A DNA stretch of 64,000 nucleotides, from positions 1 through 64,000 of the forward strand of contig JAGIBF010000026.1 in the NCBI GenBank assembly GCA_017744515.1, read 5' to 3'. Under the pieces are notes generated by a model. The model was not told where the DNA came from. It was given only the letters and a program-made list of their open reading frames with translations, and did no database searches. The position numbers were made by a program, and so were the translations under genes. The stretch is from Niastella sp. Its GTDB lineage: Bacteria > Bacteroidota > Bacteroidia > Chitinophagales > Chitinophagaceae. Positions 36,065 through 43,781 of the stretch are shown here, piece after piece (the first letter of the stretch is position 1; each line of letters opens with the position of its first letter).

Positions 36065-37696
36065 ATGAGCTTAGGTTATTTTTCATATCCTCTCCCTGTT
36101 AATGAGCCTGTTCTTAATTATGGCCCGGGTTCACCGGAAAAGAAAAGACTGAAAGAAGTATTGGCTGAGCTGAAAGGCAAGGAAGCTGATATCCCCATGT
36201 ATATTGGTGGTAAGGAAGTGCGTACCGATAACAAGGTAGCGATCCACCCTCCTCATGAAATAGCGCACACGCTTGGCTATTTTCACTATGGAGAAGAGAA
36301 ACATATTAAACAGGCGATCGATTCAGCGCTGGCTGCCAAAGAAAGCTGGGCGGCCATGAGCTGGGAGAACCGTGCGAACATTTTCCTGAAAGCTGCTGAC
36401 CTGATCGCTACCAAATACCGTCCTTACATGAATGGCACCACCATGCTGGGCCAAAGTAAGAATGCTTTCCAGGCCGAGATCGACAGTGCCTGCGAGATTG
36501 TCGATTTCCTTAAATTCAATGTTCACTTTTTAAGTGAGATCTATAAGCAACAACCTATCAGCGGTCCGGGCATCCACAACAGGCTGGAGTTTCGTCCGCT
36601 GGAAGGTTTTGTACTGGCTGTTACGCCTTTCAACTTCACCGCGATCGGTGGCAACCTGCCTACATCTGCTGCTATGTGTGGCAACGTAGTGGTATGGAAG
36701 CCTGCCAATACGCAAGTGTATTCTGCACAGATGTTCATGCGCATTATGCAGGAGGCTGGCCTTCCTGATGGTGTCATCAACCTGATCTATGTGGATGGTC
36801 CTACGCTCGGAAAGGTTTGCTTCAGCCACCGTGATTTTGCGGGTGTTCACTTCACTGGTTCTACCGGCGTATTCAATAATATGTGGGAGATCATCGGTAA
36901 GAACATGTCTTCTTACAGGTCTTATCCAAGGATCGTAGGGGAGACCGGTGGTAAGGACTTTGTGGTAGCGCACAAGAGTGCTATTCCCGATGTAGTGGCT
37001 ACTGCCTTGCTGCGTGGCGCCTTCGAGTTTCAGGGTCAGAAATGTTCTGCTGCTTCCCGTGCTTATATTCCTTCCAACATTGCTGCAGAAGTAAAGCAAA
37101 AGGTGATCGACGGTATCAAGAGTTTTAAAATGGGTACTGTAGAAGACTTCAGCAACTTCATCAATGCGGTGATCGATGAGAAGAGCTTCGATAAGATCAA
37201 GTCTTATATCGATAATGCCAAAGCCGATAAGAATGCGTCTATATGGGCGGGCGGTACCTGCGATAAGTCAAAAGGCTACTTTGTGGAGCCTACTGTCATC
37301 GAAGCCAAGGACCCCAAATATGTTACCATGTGCGAAGAGATCTTCGGGCCTGTATTGACCGTGTATGTATACGATGCGGACAAGTTTGAAGAAACACTGG
37401 CATTGGTAGACAGTACTTCTCCTTATGCGTTGACTGGTTCTATCATTGCGCAGGACAGGGCTGCGGTAGAGTTGGCCACCAACAAGCTGCGGCATGCTGC
37501 CGGTAACTTTTATATCAATGATAAGCCAACCGGTGCTGTTGTAGGCCAGCAGCCTTTTGGTGGCGCCCGTGCTTCCGGTACCAATGATAAAGCTGGTTCT
37601 ATTCTCAATCTTTATCGCTGGTTGAGTGCACGTACCATTAAGGAAACTTTCACTCCTCCTACTGACTATCGCTATCCATTCCTGGCAGAAGCATAA
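36065..37696 (+). CDS. pruA: 1-pyrroline-5-carboxylate dehydrogenase (L-glutamate gamma-semialdehyde dehydrogenase)
   Basis: A 543-residue aldehyde dehydrogenase that oxidises glutamate semialdehyde to glutamate with NAD+, the second step of proline catabolism. The catalytic Glu lies in IVGETGGKDF (about residue 298) and the catalytic Cys in FQGQKCSAASRAYIP (about 327-341). The NAD-binding FTGSTGVF block and the ACP-like N-terminus LGYFSYPLPVNEPVL match the P5CDH type 2 group. Proline dehydrogenase is not in the window, so the enzyme is presumably supplied by a gene elsewhere. A terminator follows directly. Length fits the monofunctional family. Confidence 0.95.
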   Translation: MSLGYFSYPLPVNEPVLNYGPGSPEKKRLKEVLAELKGKEADIPMYIGGKEVRTDNKVAIHPPHEIAHTLGYFHYGEEKHIKQAIDSALAAKESWAAMSWENRANIFLKAADLIATKYRPYMNGTTMLGQSKNAFQAEIDSACEIVDFLKFNVHFLSEIYKQQPISGPGIHNRLEFRPLEGFVLAVTPFNFTAIGGNLPTSAAMCGNVVVWKPANTQVYSAQMFMRIMQEAGLPDGVINLIYVDGPTLGKVCFSHRDFAGVHFTGSTGVFNNMWEIIGKNMSSYRSYPRIVGETGGKDFVVAHKSAIPDVVATALLRGAFEFQGQKCSAASRAYIPSNIAAEVKQKVIDGIKSFKMGTVEDFSNFINAVIDEKSFDKIKSYIDNAKADKNASIWAGGTCDKSKGYFVEPTVIEAKDPKYVTMCEEIFGPVLTVYVYDADKFEETLALVDSTSPYALTGSIIAQDRAAVELATNKLRHAAGNFYINDKPTGAVVGQQPFGGARASGTNDKAGSILNLYRWLSARTIKETFTPPTDYRYPFLAEA

Positions 37697-37731
37697 CTGT
37701 CCGGTTTCGATACATATTTGATAAATCTACA

Positions 37732-37761
37732 AAGCTGTACTCAACAAGTGCAGCTTTTTTA
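37732..37761 (+). terminator. Intrinsic terminator after pruA
   Basis: AAGCTGTACT and AAGTGCAGCTT pair (one G-U) around CAAC and are followed by TTTTTT. Confidence 0.85.
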
Positions 37762-37919
37762 TTATTTGTATCCCGGAAAACAGGGAGAAGGACCATGCAT
37801 ACGTTAATGGAATATTAAATATTAGTTTTGATGTATGCGATATTTTTTTGCGGTTATACAAACTTGTTTATTTTTATAAGCGATAGCGTATTCTTTAACC
37901 CAACCAAGCAACTCTAACA

Positions 37920-37985
37920 ATGGAAAATATATACACCGCACACCTAAGTAGCCTATTCGGGCGTTACCATCTACCGCGCAGTTAG
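37920..37985 (+). CDS. Candidate 21-residue peptide
   Basis: ATG at 37920 opens MENIYTAHLSSLFGRYHLPR followed by Ser and a TAG stop. It lies alone in a long intergenic gap, after an AT-rich segment suitable for a promoter and before two hairpins. Nothing in the codons marks it as random, but a 21-codon frame is also easily found by chance. It could be a leader peptide, a small secreted signal, or nothing. Low confidence. Confidence 0.25.
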   Translation: MENIYTAHLSSLFGRYHLPRS

Positions 37986-38276
37986 TTTTTTGTTGTAGCA
38001 ATTAATTTTCAGGACAAGGCAGTTGATTCCATATTTCAGTCAGTTGAGGCTATAGAATAGTCAATTGATGTCATATAAGCGTTAATGCTCAATTAACCCT
38101 CGTTTACTTTGGTTTGTAAACAAGGGTTCAGTTGGGTTGGTTACTGAATATAACTCAATGTCGTGCAGAAATTATCACTATAAACAATTTCTCGGGGATA
38201 ACGCCGAAATCCAAGAAAAGTCAGGCGGAGGAAGCTGAAAATCCAAAGAGTAAGCGTAACCTAATTATCTTTATTT

Positions 38277-38762
38277 ATGAAGTTTTTTAAACCCTTAACA
38301 TTGCTGGCGATTGCAGCATTTTCTGTACTGGTGTTTACTTCTGCTACTCCTGCCAGTGAGAAGCCAGTTGACCCTAAAGTAGAAAGAGCGGTAGCAGCCT
38401 GGGAAAAGGCAGCCGTAGATGGTAACATCACCAACAAGGAACTGAAAGGAATCGTTACTGAACTGAAAGGTGAAAAACTGACCCTGAAAGAAAAGATCGG
38501 CCTTAAGCTTTTTGGTAAAAAGATTGCCAACAAAATGGAGTCTTTACCTGCCAGCGGCAACAAATCTCAGCTGGTAGCGCTGCTGCTCTGCTTCTTCCTC
38601 GGTGGTCTTGGTATCCACAGGTTTTACCTTGGTTACACATGGCAAGGTATTGTTCAACTGCTGACTTTGGGTGGTTGCGGTATCTGGGCGCTGATCGACT
38701 TTATCCGTATTTGCACGGGTGATCTGCAGCCTAAGGATGACACTTACGCTACAACTTTATAA
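38277..38762 (+). CDS. TM2 domain protein with exported N-terminus
   Basis: A 161-residue protein with a signal peptide or first helix (MKFFKPLTLLAIAAFSVLVF), a soluble part of about 80 residues with KELKGIVTELKGEKLTLKEK, and then a TM2 domain: LVALLLCFFLGGLGIHRFYLGYTWQGIVQLLT, then GGCGIWALIDFIRI. The TM2 motif (GxHRFYLG) is intact. TM2 proteins are membrane proteins of unknown function. A DUF2752 gene follows 51 bases later, a recurrent neighbour, so the two may work together. A terminator lies between them, so coupling would be by read-through. Confidence 0.87.
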   Translation: MKFFKPLTLLAIAAFSVLVFTSATPASEKPVDPKVERAVAAWEKAAVDGNITNKELKGIVTELKGEKLTLKEKIGLKLFGKKIANKMESLPASGNKSQLVALLLCFFLGGLGIHRFYLGYTWQGIVQLLTLGGCGIWALIDFIRICTGDLQPKDDTYATTL

Positions 38763-38773
38763 TTTTTCATAGA

Positions 38774-38797
38774 GGGCCGGGTTTGCCTGGCCCTTTT
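38774..38797 (+). terminator. Intrinsic terminator between TM2 and DUF2752 genes
   Basis: GGGCCGGG and CCTGGCCC fold with a TTTG loop, then TTTT. Confidence 0.75.
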
Positions 38798-38813
38798 CTT
38801 ATTTCCCTGAACC

Positions 38814-39137
38814 ATGCAATTCCGTTACTATTTTACGATAGCCAAGCTGCTTTTTATAGTTGCTGTGCCTGTTACGTTGCTGCTATTGCCGGCCGACTTC
38901 TTCGATAATGGTGAAGCGGTTTGCTTATCGAAGGTGTTCTTCAATGTAGAATGTTTTGCCTGTGGCCTTACGAGGGCCTGTATGCACCTCATTCATTTCG
39001 AATTTGAAGAGGCTTTTGCGTATCACATGTGGTCGTTCATTGCATTTCCTGTATTGGCGATCTTCTGGGCACGGTGGGGTTATAAAGAATGGAAGGCGTT
39101 TCGAAAGATGCGTGGGACGCTACAACAGCCCGCATAA
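38814..39137 (+). CDS. DUF2752 family membrane protein
   Basis: A 107-residue protein with two or three hydrophobic helices and the DUF2752 centre CFACGLTRACMHLIHFEFEEAFAYH (about 45-70), where a CxxCGxTR-like motif and a conserved His occur. No biochemical function is known for the family. It is 51 bases behind the TM2 gene, with a terminator in between. A second terminator follows at 39,167. Confidence 0.85.
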   Translation: MQFRYYFTIAKLLFIVAVPVTLLLLPADFFDNGEAVCLSKVFFNVECFACGLTRACMHLIHFEFEEAFAYHMWSFIAFPVLAIFWARWGYKEWKAFRKMRGTLQQPA

Positions 39138-39166
39138 GGGCTCATTTGGTATGATCAACGTATTAA

Positions 39167-39200
39167 GGCAGGCCACCGGTACCTGGTGCCTGCCTTTTTT
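39167..39200 (+). terminator. Intrinsic terminator after the DUF2752 gene
   Basis: GGCAGGCCACC and GGTGCCTGCC form a stem with one bulge, followed by TTTTTT. Confidence 0.85.
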
Positions 39201-39223
39201 ATTCGATAAACTTTTGTGTTCAA

Positions 39224-39763
39224 TTACTTCTTTGCGCCGCCACCGAGGTGGATCTGGAAGCCGATGTTTACACCGAAGTTGTTGGCACGGTCATCGCCAA
39301 TGGCATCGCCACCAAGTGAGCGGTATTGTAAAGCAAATTCGAGCGCTGTATTGGGCGACAGAAAGATGGCAGGGCCTGCGGAAAATGCAAAAGCATTGAG
39401 GCTTTCGCTGTTTCCTAACCTTTTAGAAGAACCAAAGCCATAGCTTCCATCAGCGAAAATATTCACTTTGTCAGCGGCTGGCAGGAAATAATAACGAACA
39501 AAAGGTGCAATCAACAGATCGGTTGCAGCATCAGCGCCTTTTGGCTTGGTGCTTTCAAAATCTACCCGAAGACCGCCAGCAAACTTATCAGCGAAGAAAT
39601 AGCCTCCTTTAGGACTGAAGGTGAAAGAAGTGCTTTTGGCATCACCTTGTTTTGTAGATTCAAAACTTACGTTGCCACCAACTAACCATTGGCCTTTGTT
39701 TACCTGTGCGAAAACTCCTTGTACTGCAATCGTCATTAATGCTGCGAATAAAACCTTTTTCAT
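39224..39763 (-). CDS. Small outer-membrane beta-barrel protein
   Basis: A 179-residue porin-like protein with a signal peptide (MKKVLFAALMTIAVQGVFAQ). Successive strands of alternating residues follow (GQWLVGGNVSFES, FTFSPKGGYFFADKFAGGLRVDFE, ALEFALQYRSLGG) and it closes on NIGFQIHLGGG, typical of OmpA-like eight-strand barrels of Bacteroidota. No C-terminal peptidoglycan-binding domain is present. Role unknown; it is the minus-strand gene that faces the PorT-like pair. Length is normal for this group. Confidence 0.82.
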   Translation of the reverse strand: MKKVLFAALMTIAVQGVFAQVNKGQWLVGGNVSFESTKQGDAKSTSFTFSPKGGYFFADKFAGGLRVDFESTKPKGADAATDLLIAPFVRYYFLPAADKVNIFADGSYGFGSSKRLGNSESLNAFAFSAGPAIFLSPNTALEFALQYRSLGGDAIGDDRANNFGVNIGFQIHLGGGAKK

Positions 39764-40108
39764 TTTGTGGTTTTTTTAGGTTAATTAGAAAATGAATAAA
39801 AACTACATGTAGCAATTCTGTTATAAAAAAGGTATAATTAACTTTTTTATTGTGTGATGGGTTATAAATTTTAGCAAGTATGCTGTATTGTTAGTGTGTA
39901 AGTAGAACATGTTAAGCATTGTATCCGGGTGGTATTGTGTATTTCATACTCTATAATCGACAATTCATCCGCTGTATTAGCCGTCTAACTTACAAGCATG
40001 TGATACGGATTGTCTGTTTTAAGCGTAAAACCACATTTTTATGTTATTGGCTGCAGGGTTGATTTAGCGGAGTTTTGCGGCATCAATAACCAATAAAAGA
40101 TGTATAGC
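39764..40108. other. 345-base divergent intergenic region
   Basis: Holds the leaders of the divergent barrel genes. An inverted repeat (TTATTGG at 40,044-40,050 with CCAATAA at 40,090-40,096) lies just before the PorT-like start. The rest is AT-rich with no other structure. Confidence 0.55.
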
Positions 40109-40705
40109 ATGAAAAAGACTTTTTTGATCCTTACCCTTTCCGGCGCCTTCTTCGCTGCTAAAGCGCAGGATATTAAGTATGGTGTGAAAGCGGGTGTGAA
40201 CCTGGCCAATGTTGCCGGTGATGTAGAGGGCAACAAGATGAAGATCGGCTTCAATGCCGGTGCTTTTGCGAAGGTTTCTCTTACTGAAGCAATCAGTCTC
40301 CAACCTGAGCTGTTGTTGTCTACACAGGGCGCCAAGGAAGAAGCGAGCTTTGAGGGGATAAATTACAAGGTAAAGAATAATACTACCTACCTCAATCTCC
40401 CGGTACTGGCTCAATACAATACTGCCAGTGGTTTTTATGGTGAAACCGGCCCCCAGTTTGGTTTCCTGTTGAGTGCTAAAGCCAAATCTGATGAAGGCAA
40501 ACAGGATATCAAGGATGGTTTGAAGAAGTTTGACCTGAGCTGGGCTTTCGGTGTAGGTTACCTTACTCAATCGAATGTTGGTGTGAATGTACGTTATAAC
40601 CTTGGTCTTAGCAATATGAGTGATGGCAAAGGTTATGACAGTGATGCAAAGATGCGGAACAGTGTTTTCCAGATAGGCGTTTTTTACGTACTGGGCAGCA
40701 AATAA
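40109..40705 (+). CDS. PorT-like outer-membrane beta-barrel protein (copy 1)
   Basis: A 198-residue protein with a signal peptide (MKKTFLILTLSGAFFAAKAQ) and the layout of PorT-type barrels: YGVKAGVNLANVAGDVEG at the start, then QPELLLSTQGAKE, YLNLPVLAQY, FYGETGPQFGFLLSAK and an FQIGVFYVLG end. These proteins are small outer-membrane barrels; PorT itself is part of the T9SS in Porphyromonas, but most similar proteins have no shown role in it. A paralogue follows. The start is set at the second ATG, which begins the signal peptide. Confidence 0.85.
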   Translation: MKKTFLILTLSGAFFAAKAQDIKYGVKAGVNLANVAGDVEGNKMKIGFNAGAFAKVSLTEAISLQPELLLSTQGAKEEASFEGINYKVKNNTTYLNLPVLAQYNTASGFYGETGPQFGFLLSAKAKSDEGKQDIKDGLKKFDLSWAFGVGYLTQSNVGVNVRYNLGLSNMSDGKGYDSDAKMRNSVFQIGVFYVLGSK

Positions 40706-40729
40706 TATTGTTGTTTTATTAGTGTAGTG

Positions 40730-40758
40730 ACCGGTCATCTAAAGATGACCGGTTTTTT
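40730..40758 (+). terminator. Intrinsic terminator after PorT-like copy 1
   Basis: ACCGGTCATCT and AGATGACCGGT form a perfect 11-bp stem with a tight AA loop, then TTTTT. Confidence 0.92.
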
Positions 40759-40892
40759 ATTAACCACCTTTTAACAGCATAGCTATTTGTTTTTATGTCT
40801 TTCTAACAGGTATCCATACATATACATTTATACTACGTGCATAGTATAATAATTTTTCTTATCCTGCGTTATTGGGGCTGAAATCAAAAGCT

Positions 40893-41450
40893 ATGAAAAA
40901 ACTTGTCCTATTGATCGTATGTGTGGCCTCTTTTGTTGCTACGCAGGCGCAAGCTAAGTTTGGTATCAAGAGCGGATTCAACTTTGCCAATCTTACCAAT
41001 GATATCGAAGGTGACATGAAGCTTAGTTTTTATGCTGGTGCCTTTGCTCACGTGCCTGTTGCCAGCCGTCTTAGTGTACAGCCTGAACTGGTATTCTCCC
41101 GTCAGGGCGCCAGGTTCGATGATCCCGGTGATGATATCAAATGGCGGTTGAACTATCTCAACATTCCTGTTATGGGCCAGTATAATGATCCTTCCGGTTT
41201 TTATGCTGAGACCGGTCCTCAGTTTGGATTCCTGCTCAATGCTAAAGTGAAGGATGATGGTGATGTAAGAAGTGCCAACAGTTCTTTTAAGTCCTTTGAC
41301 CTGTCCTGGGGTTTCGGTGCTGGTTTCAACTTTACGAAGCAGGCTGGTATCGGCCTTCGCTGGAACCTCGGTATGACGGATGTGTGGGACCATGCCGGTA
41401 CTGTCAACAACAGTGTATTGCAGTTGGGTGTGACTTACAGGTTGAATTGA
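40893..41450 (+). CDS. PorT-like outer-membrane beta-barrel protein (copy 2)
   Basis: A 185-residue paralogue of the preceding gene with the same motifs (FGIKSGFNFANLTNDIEG, QPELVFSRQGARF, YLNIPVMGQYNDPSGFYAE, TGPQFGFLLNAK). The two proteins align over their full length at moderate identity, so they arose by tandem duplication followed by divergence. It has its own signal peptide (MKKLVLLIVCVASFVATQAQ) and its own terminator, so it is separately transcribed. Function unknown. Confidence 0.85.
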   Translation: MKKLVLLIVCVASFVATQAQAKFGIKSGFNFANLTNDIEGDMKLSFYAGAFAHVPVASRLSVQPELVFSRQGARFDDPGDDIKWRLNYLNIPVMGQYNDPSGFYAETGPQFGFLLNAKVKDDGDVRSANSSFKSFDLSWGFGAGFNFTKQAGIGLRWNLGMTDVWDHAGTVNNSVLQLGVTYRLN

Positions 41451-41485
41451 TTACGGTATTATTACTAACTCATATTCTTTTAGGA

Positions 41486-41513
41486 GAAAACCACTGTCAT
41501 TGGCAGTGGTTTC
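41486..41513 (+). terminator. Intrinsic terminator after PorT-like copy 2
   Basis: AAACCACTG and CAGTGGTTT form a 9-bp stem with a TCATTGG loop. The T run (TTCTTATTTTT) is interrupted. Confidence 0.7.
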
Positions 41514-41592
41514 TTATTTTTATGGAAATTTTTCTCTTTAAAGGCTCCTGCTGTATTTTCCGGAATGCTTTGAAGTGAATAATATTTATGAC

Positions 41593-42114
41593 ATGAAAAC
41601 GGTTTTGAACGAACAGCAACTGGCTTTTACGATCAAGCGTCTGGGTCACCAGATCCTGGAGAACCATGTAAATCTTGAAAATACGGTATTGATCGGCATT
41701 CAGCCCCGGGGTATTTTTGTTTCTGATCAGATTGTGCGGGAGATACGTGAGCTGGTGCCGGCCGATGTAGTAAAATATGGCAAGCTGGATATTACTTTTT
41801 ACCGCGACGATATCCGCAATTCCCTGCACGCGCCCAATCATACTGATATTCCTTTCAGCATAGAGAATAAGAACGTCGTCATCATCGATGATGTATTGTA
41901 TACCGGCCGCACCATCCGGGCTGCGCTGGACGCGTTGATGGGGTTTGGCAGGCCGGCAAAGGTGGAATTGTGCATCCTCATAGATCGCCGTTTCAGCCGC
42001 CAGCTTCCTATCCAGGCTGATTATGTGGGTAAATCCATCGATTCCATCATCTCGCAAAAGGTGCGGGTGTTTTGGAAGGAAAAGGATGGAAAAGAGGAAG
42101 TTGTGTTGTTGTAG
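41593..42114 (+). CDS. pyrR: Bifunctional pyr regulator and uracil phosphoribosyltransferase PyrR
   Basis: A 173-residue PyrR, which in Gram-positives binds pyr mRNA with UMP to attenuate transcription and also makes UMP from uracil and PRPP. VVIIDDVLYTGRTIRAALDAL (about 98-118) is the PRPP loop, and the N-terminal RLGHQILENH is typical. The ATG at 41593 is preferred over a GTG six codons earlier. It lies 69 bases before pyrB. I looked for a PyrR-binding stem in that gap and in its leader and saw none that I could defend, so RNA attenuation here is unproven. Confidence 0.93.
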   Translation: MKTVLNEQQLAFTIKRLGHQILENHVNLENTVLIGIQPRGIFVSDQIVREIRELVPADVVKYGKLDITFYRDDIRNSLHAPNHTDIPFSIENKNVVIIDDVLYTGRTIRAALDALMGFGRPAKVELCILIDRRFSRQLPIQADYVGKSIDSIISQKVRVFWKEKDGKEEVVLL

Positions 42115-42166
42115 AATGTTAGTATCCTGTGCTTTATCTTATTTTGTACCTTATATTTTTTTGCTC

Positions 42167-42174
42167 TAATTTTG
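42167..42174 (+). promoter_or_regulatory. Promoter element of pyrB
   Basis: TAATTTTG is an exact TAnnTTTG match nine bases before the pyrB ATG. It gives pyrB a promoter of its own apart from pyrR. Confidence 0.55.
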
Positions 42175-42183
42175 CTGCCCGAC

Positions 42184-43119
42184 ATGCAACTTTCAGTTAA
42201 ACATCTGCTCGGCATCAGGGATCTTACCCGGCAAGACATCCAGCTTATCTTAGATACTGCTACGGAATTCAAAGAGGTATTGCAGCGACCCATCAAAAAG
42301 GTTCCTTCTTTACGGGATGTGACTATTGTGAACCTGTTTTACGAAAACTCTACCCGCACCCGTATTTCTTTCGAACTGGCTGAGAAGCGTCTCAGCGCCG
42401 ATACGATCAACTTTACTGCCAGCGGCTCCTCGGTTTCCAAGGGTGAAACCCTGCTGGACACGGTGAATAATATATTGTCCATGAAGGTGGATATGGTGGT
42501 GATGCGGCATAGTGCCAGCGGCGCCCCACACTTTCTGGCGAAGCATATTCCTGCCGCCATCATCAATGCCGGTGATGGTATCAACGAACATCCTACGCAG
42601 GGTTTACTGGATGCTTTCTCCATGCGGGAAAGACTGGGTAAACTGGAAGGGCTGAAGGTGGCCATCATTGGTGATATTATGCACTCGCGGGTGGCTATGA
42701 GTAATATCTACCTGCTTAAAAAGATGGGCGCCGAGATCATGGTGGCAGGTCCTCCCACGCTGATACCAAAGTATATCAGGGAAGCATTCGATGTACGTGT
42801 GGAGTACAACCTGAAGAAGGCGTTGGAATGGTGTGACGTGGCCAACGTGCTGCGTATTCAACTGGAGCGGCAGAACCAGGTGCTCTTTTCTTCTCTGCGG
42901 GAGTACAGTCTGGCATATGGTATCAATAAACGTTTGCTGGATAGTCTCAATAAAGAAGTGGTGATCATGCACCCCGGACCTATCAACAGGGGCGTGGAAC
43001 TGGACAGTGATGCGGCTGATAGCAAACAATCTATCATCCTTCAACAGGTGGAGAATGGCGTAGCTGTTCGCATGGCTGCTTTATACCTGCTTTCAGGTGG
43101 AAGAGGCAGTATGAATTAA
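42184..43119 (+). CDS. pyrB: Aspartate carbamoyltransferase catalytic subunit
   Basis: A 311-residue ATCase catalytic chain, the committed step of pyrimidine synthesis (carbamoyl phosphate plus aspartate). The carbamoyl phosphate loop FYENSTRTRISFELAEKRL is at about residues 48-66, HPTQGLLDAF at about 133 and MHPGPINRGVELDSD at about 263. No pyrI gene is adjacent. The start is set at ATG 42184; an upstream TTG belongs to the promoter element. A 110-base gap follows to coaD, with an intergenic repeat. No fusion or truncation. Confidence 0.96.
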   Translation: MQLSVKHLLGIRDLTRQDIQLILDTATEFKEVLQRPIKKVPSLRDVTIVNLFYENSTRTRISFELAEKRLSADTINFTASGSSVSKGETLLDTVNNILSMKVDMVVMRHSASGAPHFLAKHIPAAIINAGDGINEHPTQGLLDAFSMRERLGKLEGLKVAIIGDIMHSRVAMSNIYLLKKMGAEIMVAGPPTLIPKYIREAFDVRVEYNLKKALEWCDVANVLRIQLERQNQVLFSSLREYSLAYGINKRLLDSLNKEVVIMHPGPINRGVELDSDAADSKQSIILQQVENGVAVRMAALYLLSGGRGSMN

Positions 43120-43159
43120 CAGTTACTCTTTGTTGCCTGGATGGAGTTTTAAAGGTTTT

Positions 43160-43204
43160 GGCTTCGACAACCCTTCGACAGCCCTTCGACAAGCTCAGGG
43201 TGAC
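43160..43204. repeat. Dispersed CCTTCGACAAGCTCAGGGTG-type repeat
   Basis: Three partial copies in a row: TTCGACAACC, CCTTCGACAG and CCTTCGACAAGCTCAGGGTG. This pattern is a common extragenic repeat in many bacteria; a degenerate copy is at 22,237-22,256 in inverted orientation. It lies between pyrB and coaD. Confidence 0.7.
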
Positions 43205-43229
43205 ATTGTTCGTTCCTTAAATTCTTCTT

Positions 43230-43721
43230 ATGCAACAACGTATTGCTTTATTTCCCGGTACTTTCGATCCTATTACTATCGGTCACCTCGATATTATCAA
43301 CCGGGCTTTGCCTTTATTCGACAAGCTGATCATTGGCATCGGGCGTAATATCAACAAGACGCCGATGTTCTCCGACGAGCAGCGTATCAGCTGGATCAAC
43401 GAGATCTACAAAGGCAATTCCAAAGTAAGTGCTGTGCTGTATGAAGGGCTGACGGTGGATTGTTGCCAGAAAGTGGGCGCCAACTTCATTGTACGGGGTA
43501 TCCGCTACGTTAATGACTTCGAGTATGAAAAGGCTATCGCGGACATGAACCGCAGCCTCGACAACAATATAGAAACTGTTTTTCTTACGTGCCTGCCTCA
43601 ATTTACTTCTGTGGCTTCTACGCTGGTGCGCGATGTATTAAGGAATGGTGGTGACGTGATGAAATTCCTGCCTGATGTAGTGGCGCGGTCGCTGGAACAG
43701 CGGAAAAAGTATGAAATCTGA
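43230..43721 (+). CDS. coaD: Phosphopantetheine adenylyltransferase CoaD
   Basis: A 163-residue CoaD, which adenylates 4'-phosphopantetheine to dephospho-CoA, the next-to-last step of CoA synthesis. The nucleotidyltransferase motif FPGTFDPITIGH ends at His19, and TSVASTLVRDVL near 131-142 is the C-terminal ISSTxxR-like motif. RGIRYVNDFEYEKAIADMN at about residue 90 matches the family. The gene is unfused and normal in length. It lies in the pyrimidine cluster without obvious reason and is followed by a thioesterase gene at 60 bases. Confidence 0.95.
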   Translation: MQQRIALFPGTFDPITIGHLDIINRALPLFDKLIIGIGRNINKTPMFSDEQRISWINEIYKGNSKVSAVLYEGLTVDCCQKVGANFIVRGIRYVNDFEYEKAIADMNRSLDNNIETVFLTCLPQFTSVASTLVRDVLRNGGDVMKFLPDVVARSLEQRKKYEI

Positions 43722-43781
43722 GAATACAGAATACAGAATCGTTTGCTTCGACAGCAGTGTTTTCCATTTTACGAATACAAT

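Larger units (their letters stand above)
37697..38276. other. 580-base intergenic interval with hairpins and a possible micro-ORF
   Basis: Contains the pruA terminator (37,732-37,761), an AT-rich stretch (37,800-37,880), an open frame of 21 codons at 37,920-37,985 and a hairpin with a single mismatch at 38,097-38,127 (CCCTCGTTTAC against GTAAACAAGGG). The rest shows no recognisable content. It ends at the TM2 gene. Confidence 0.55.

Noticed and set aside
41451-41592. PyrR-binding attenuator in the pyrR leader
   Set aside because: The hairpin there fits a terminator of the previous gene; no anti-anti-terminator pair could be defended.
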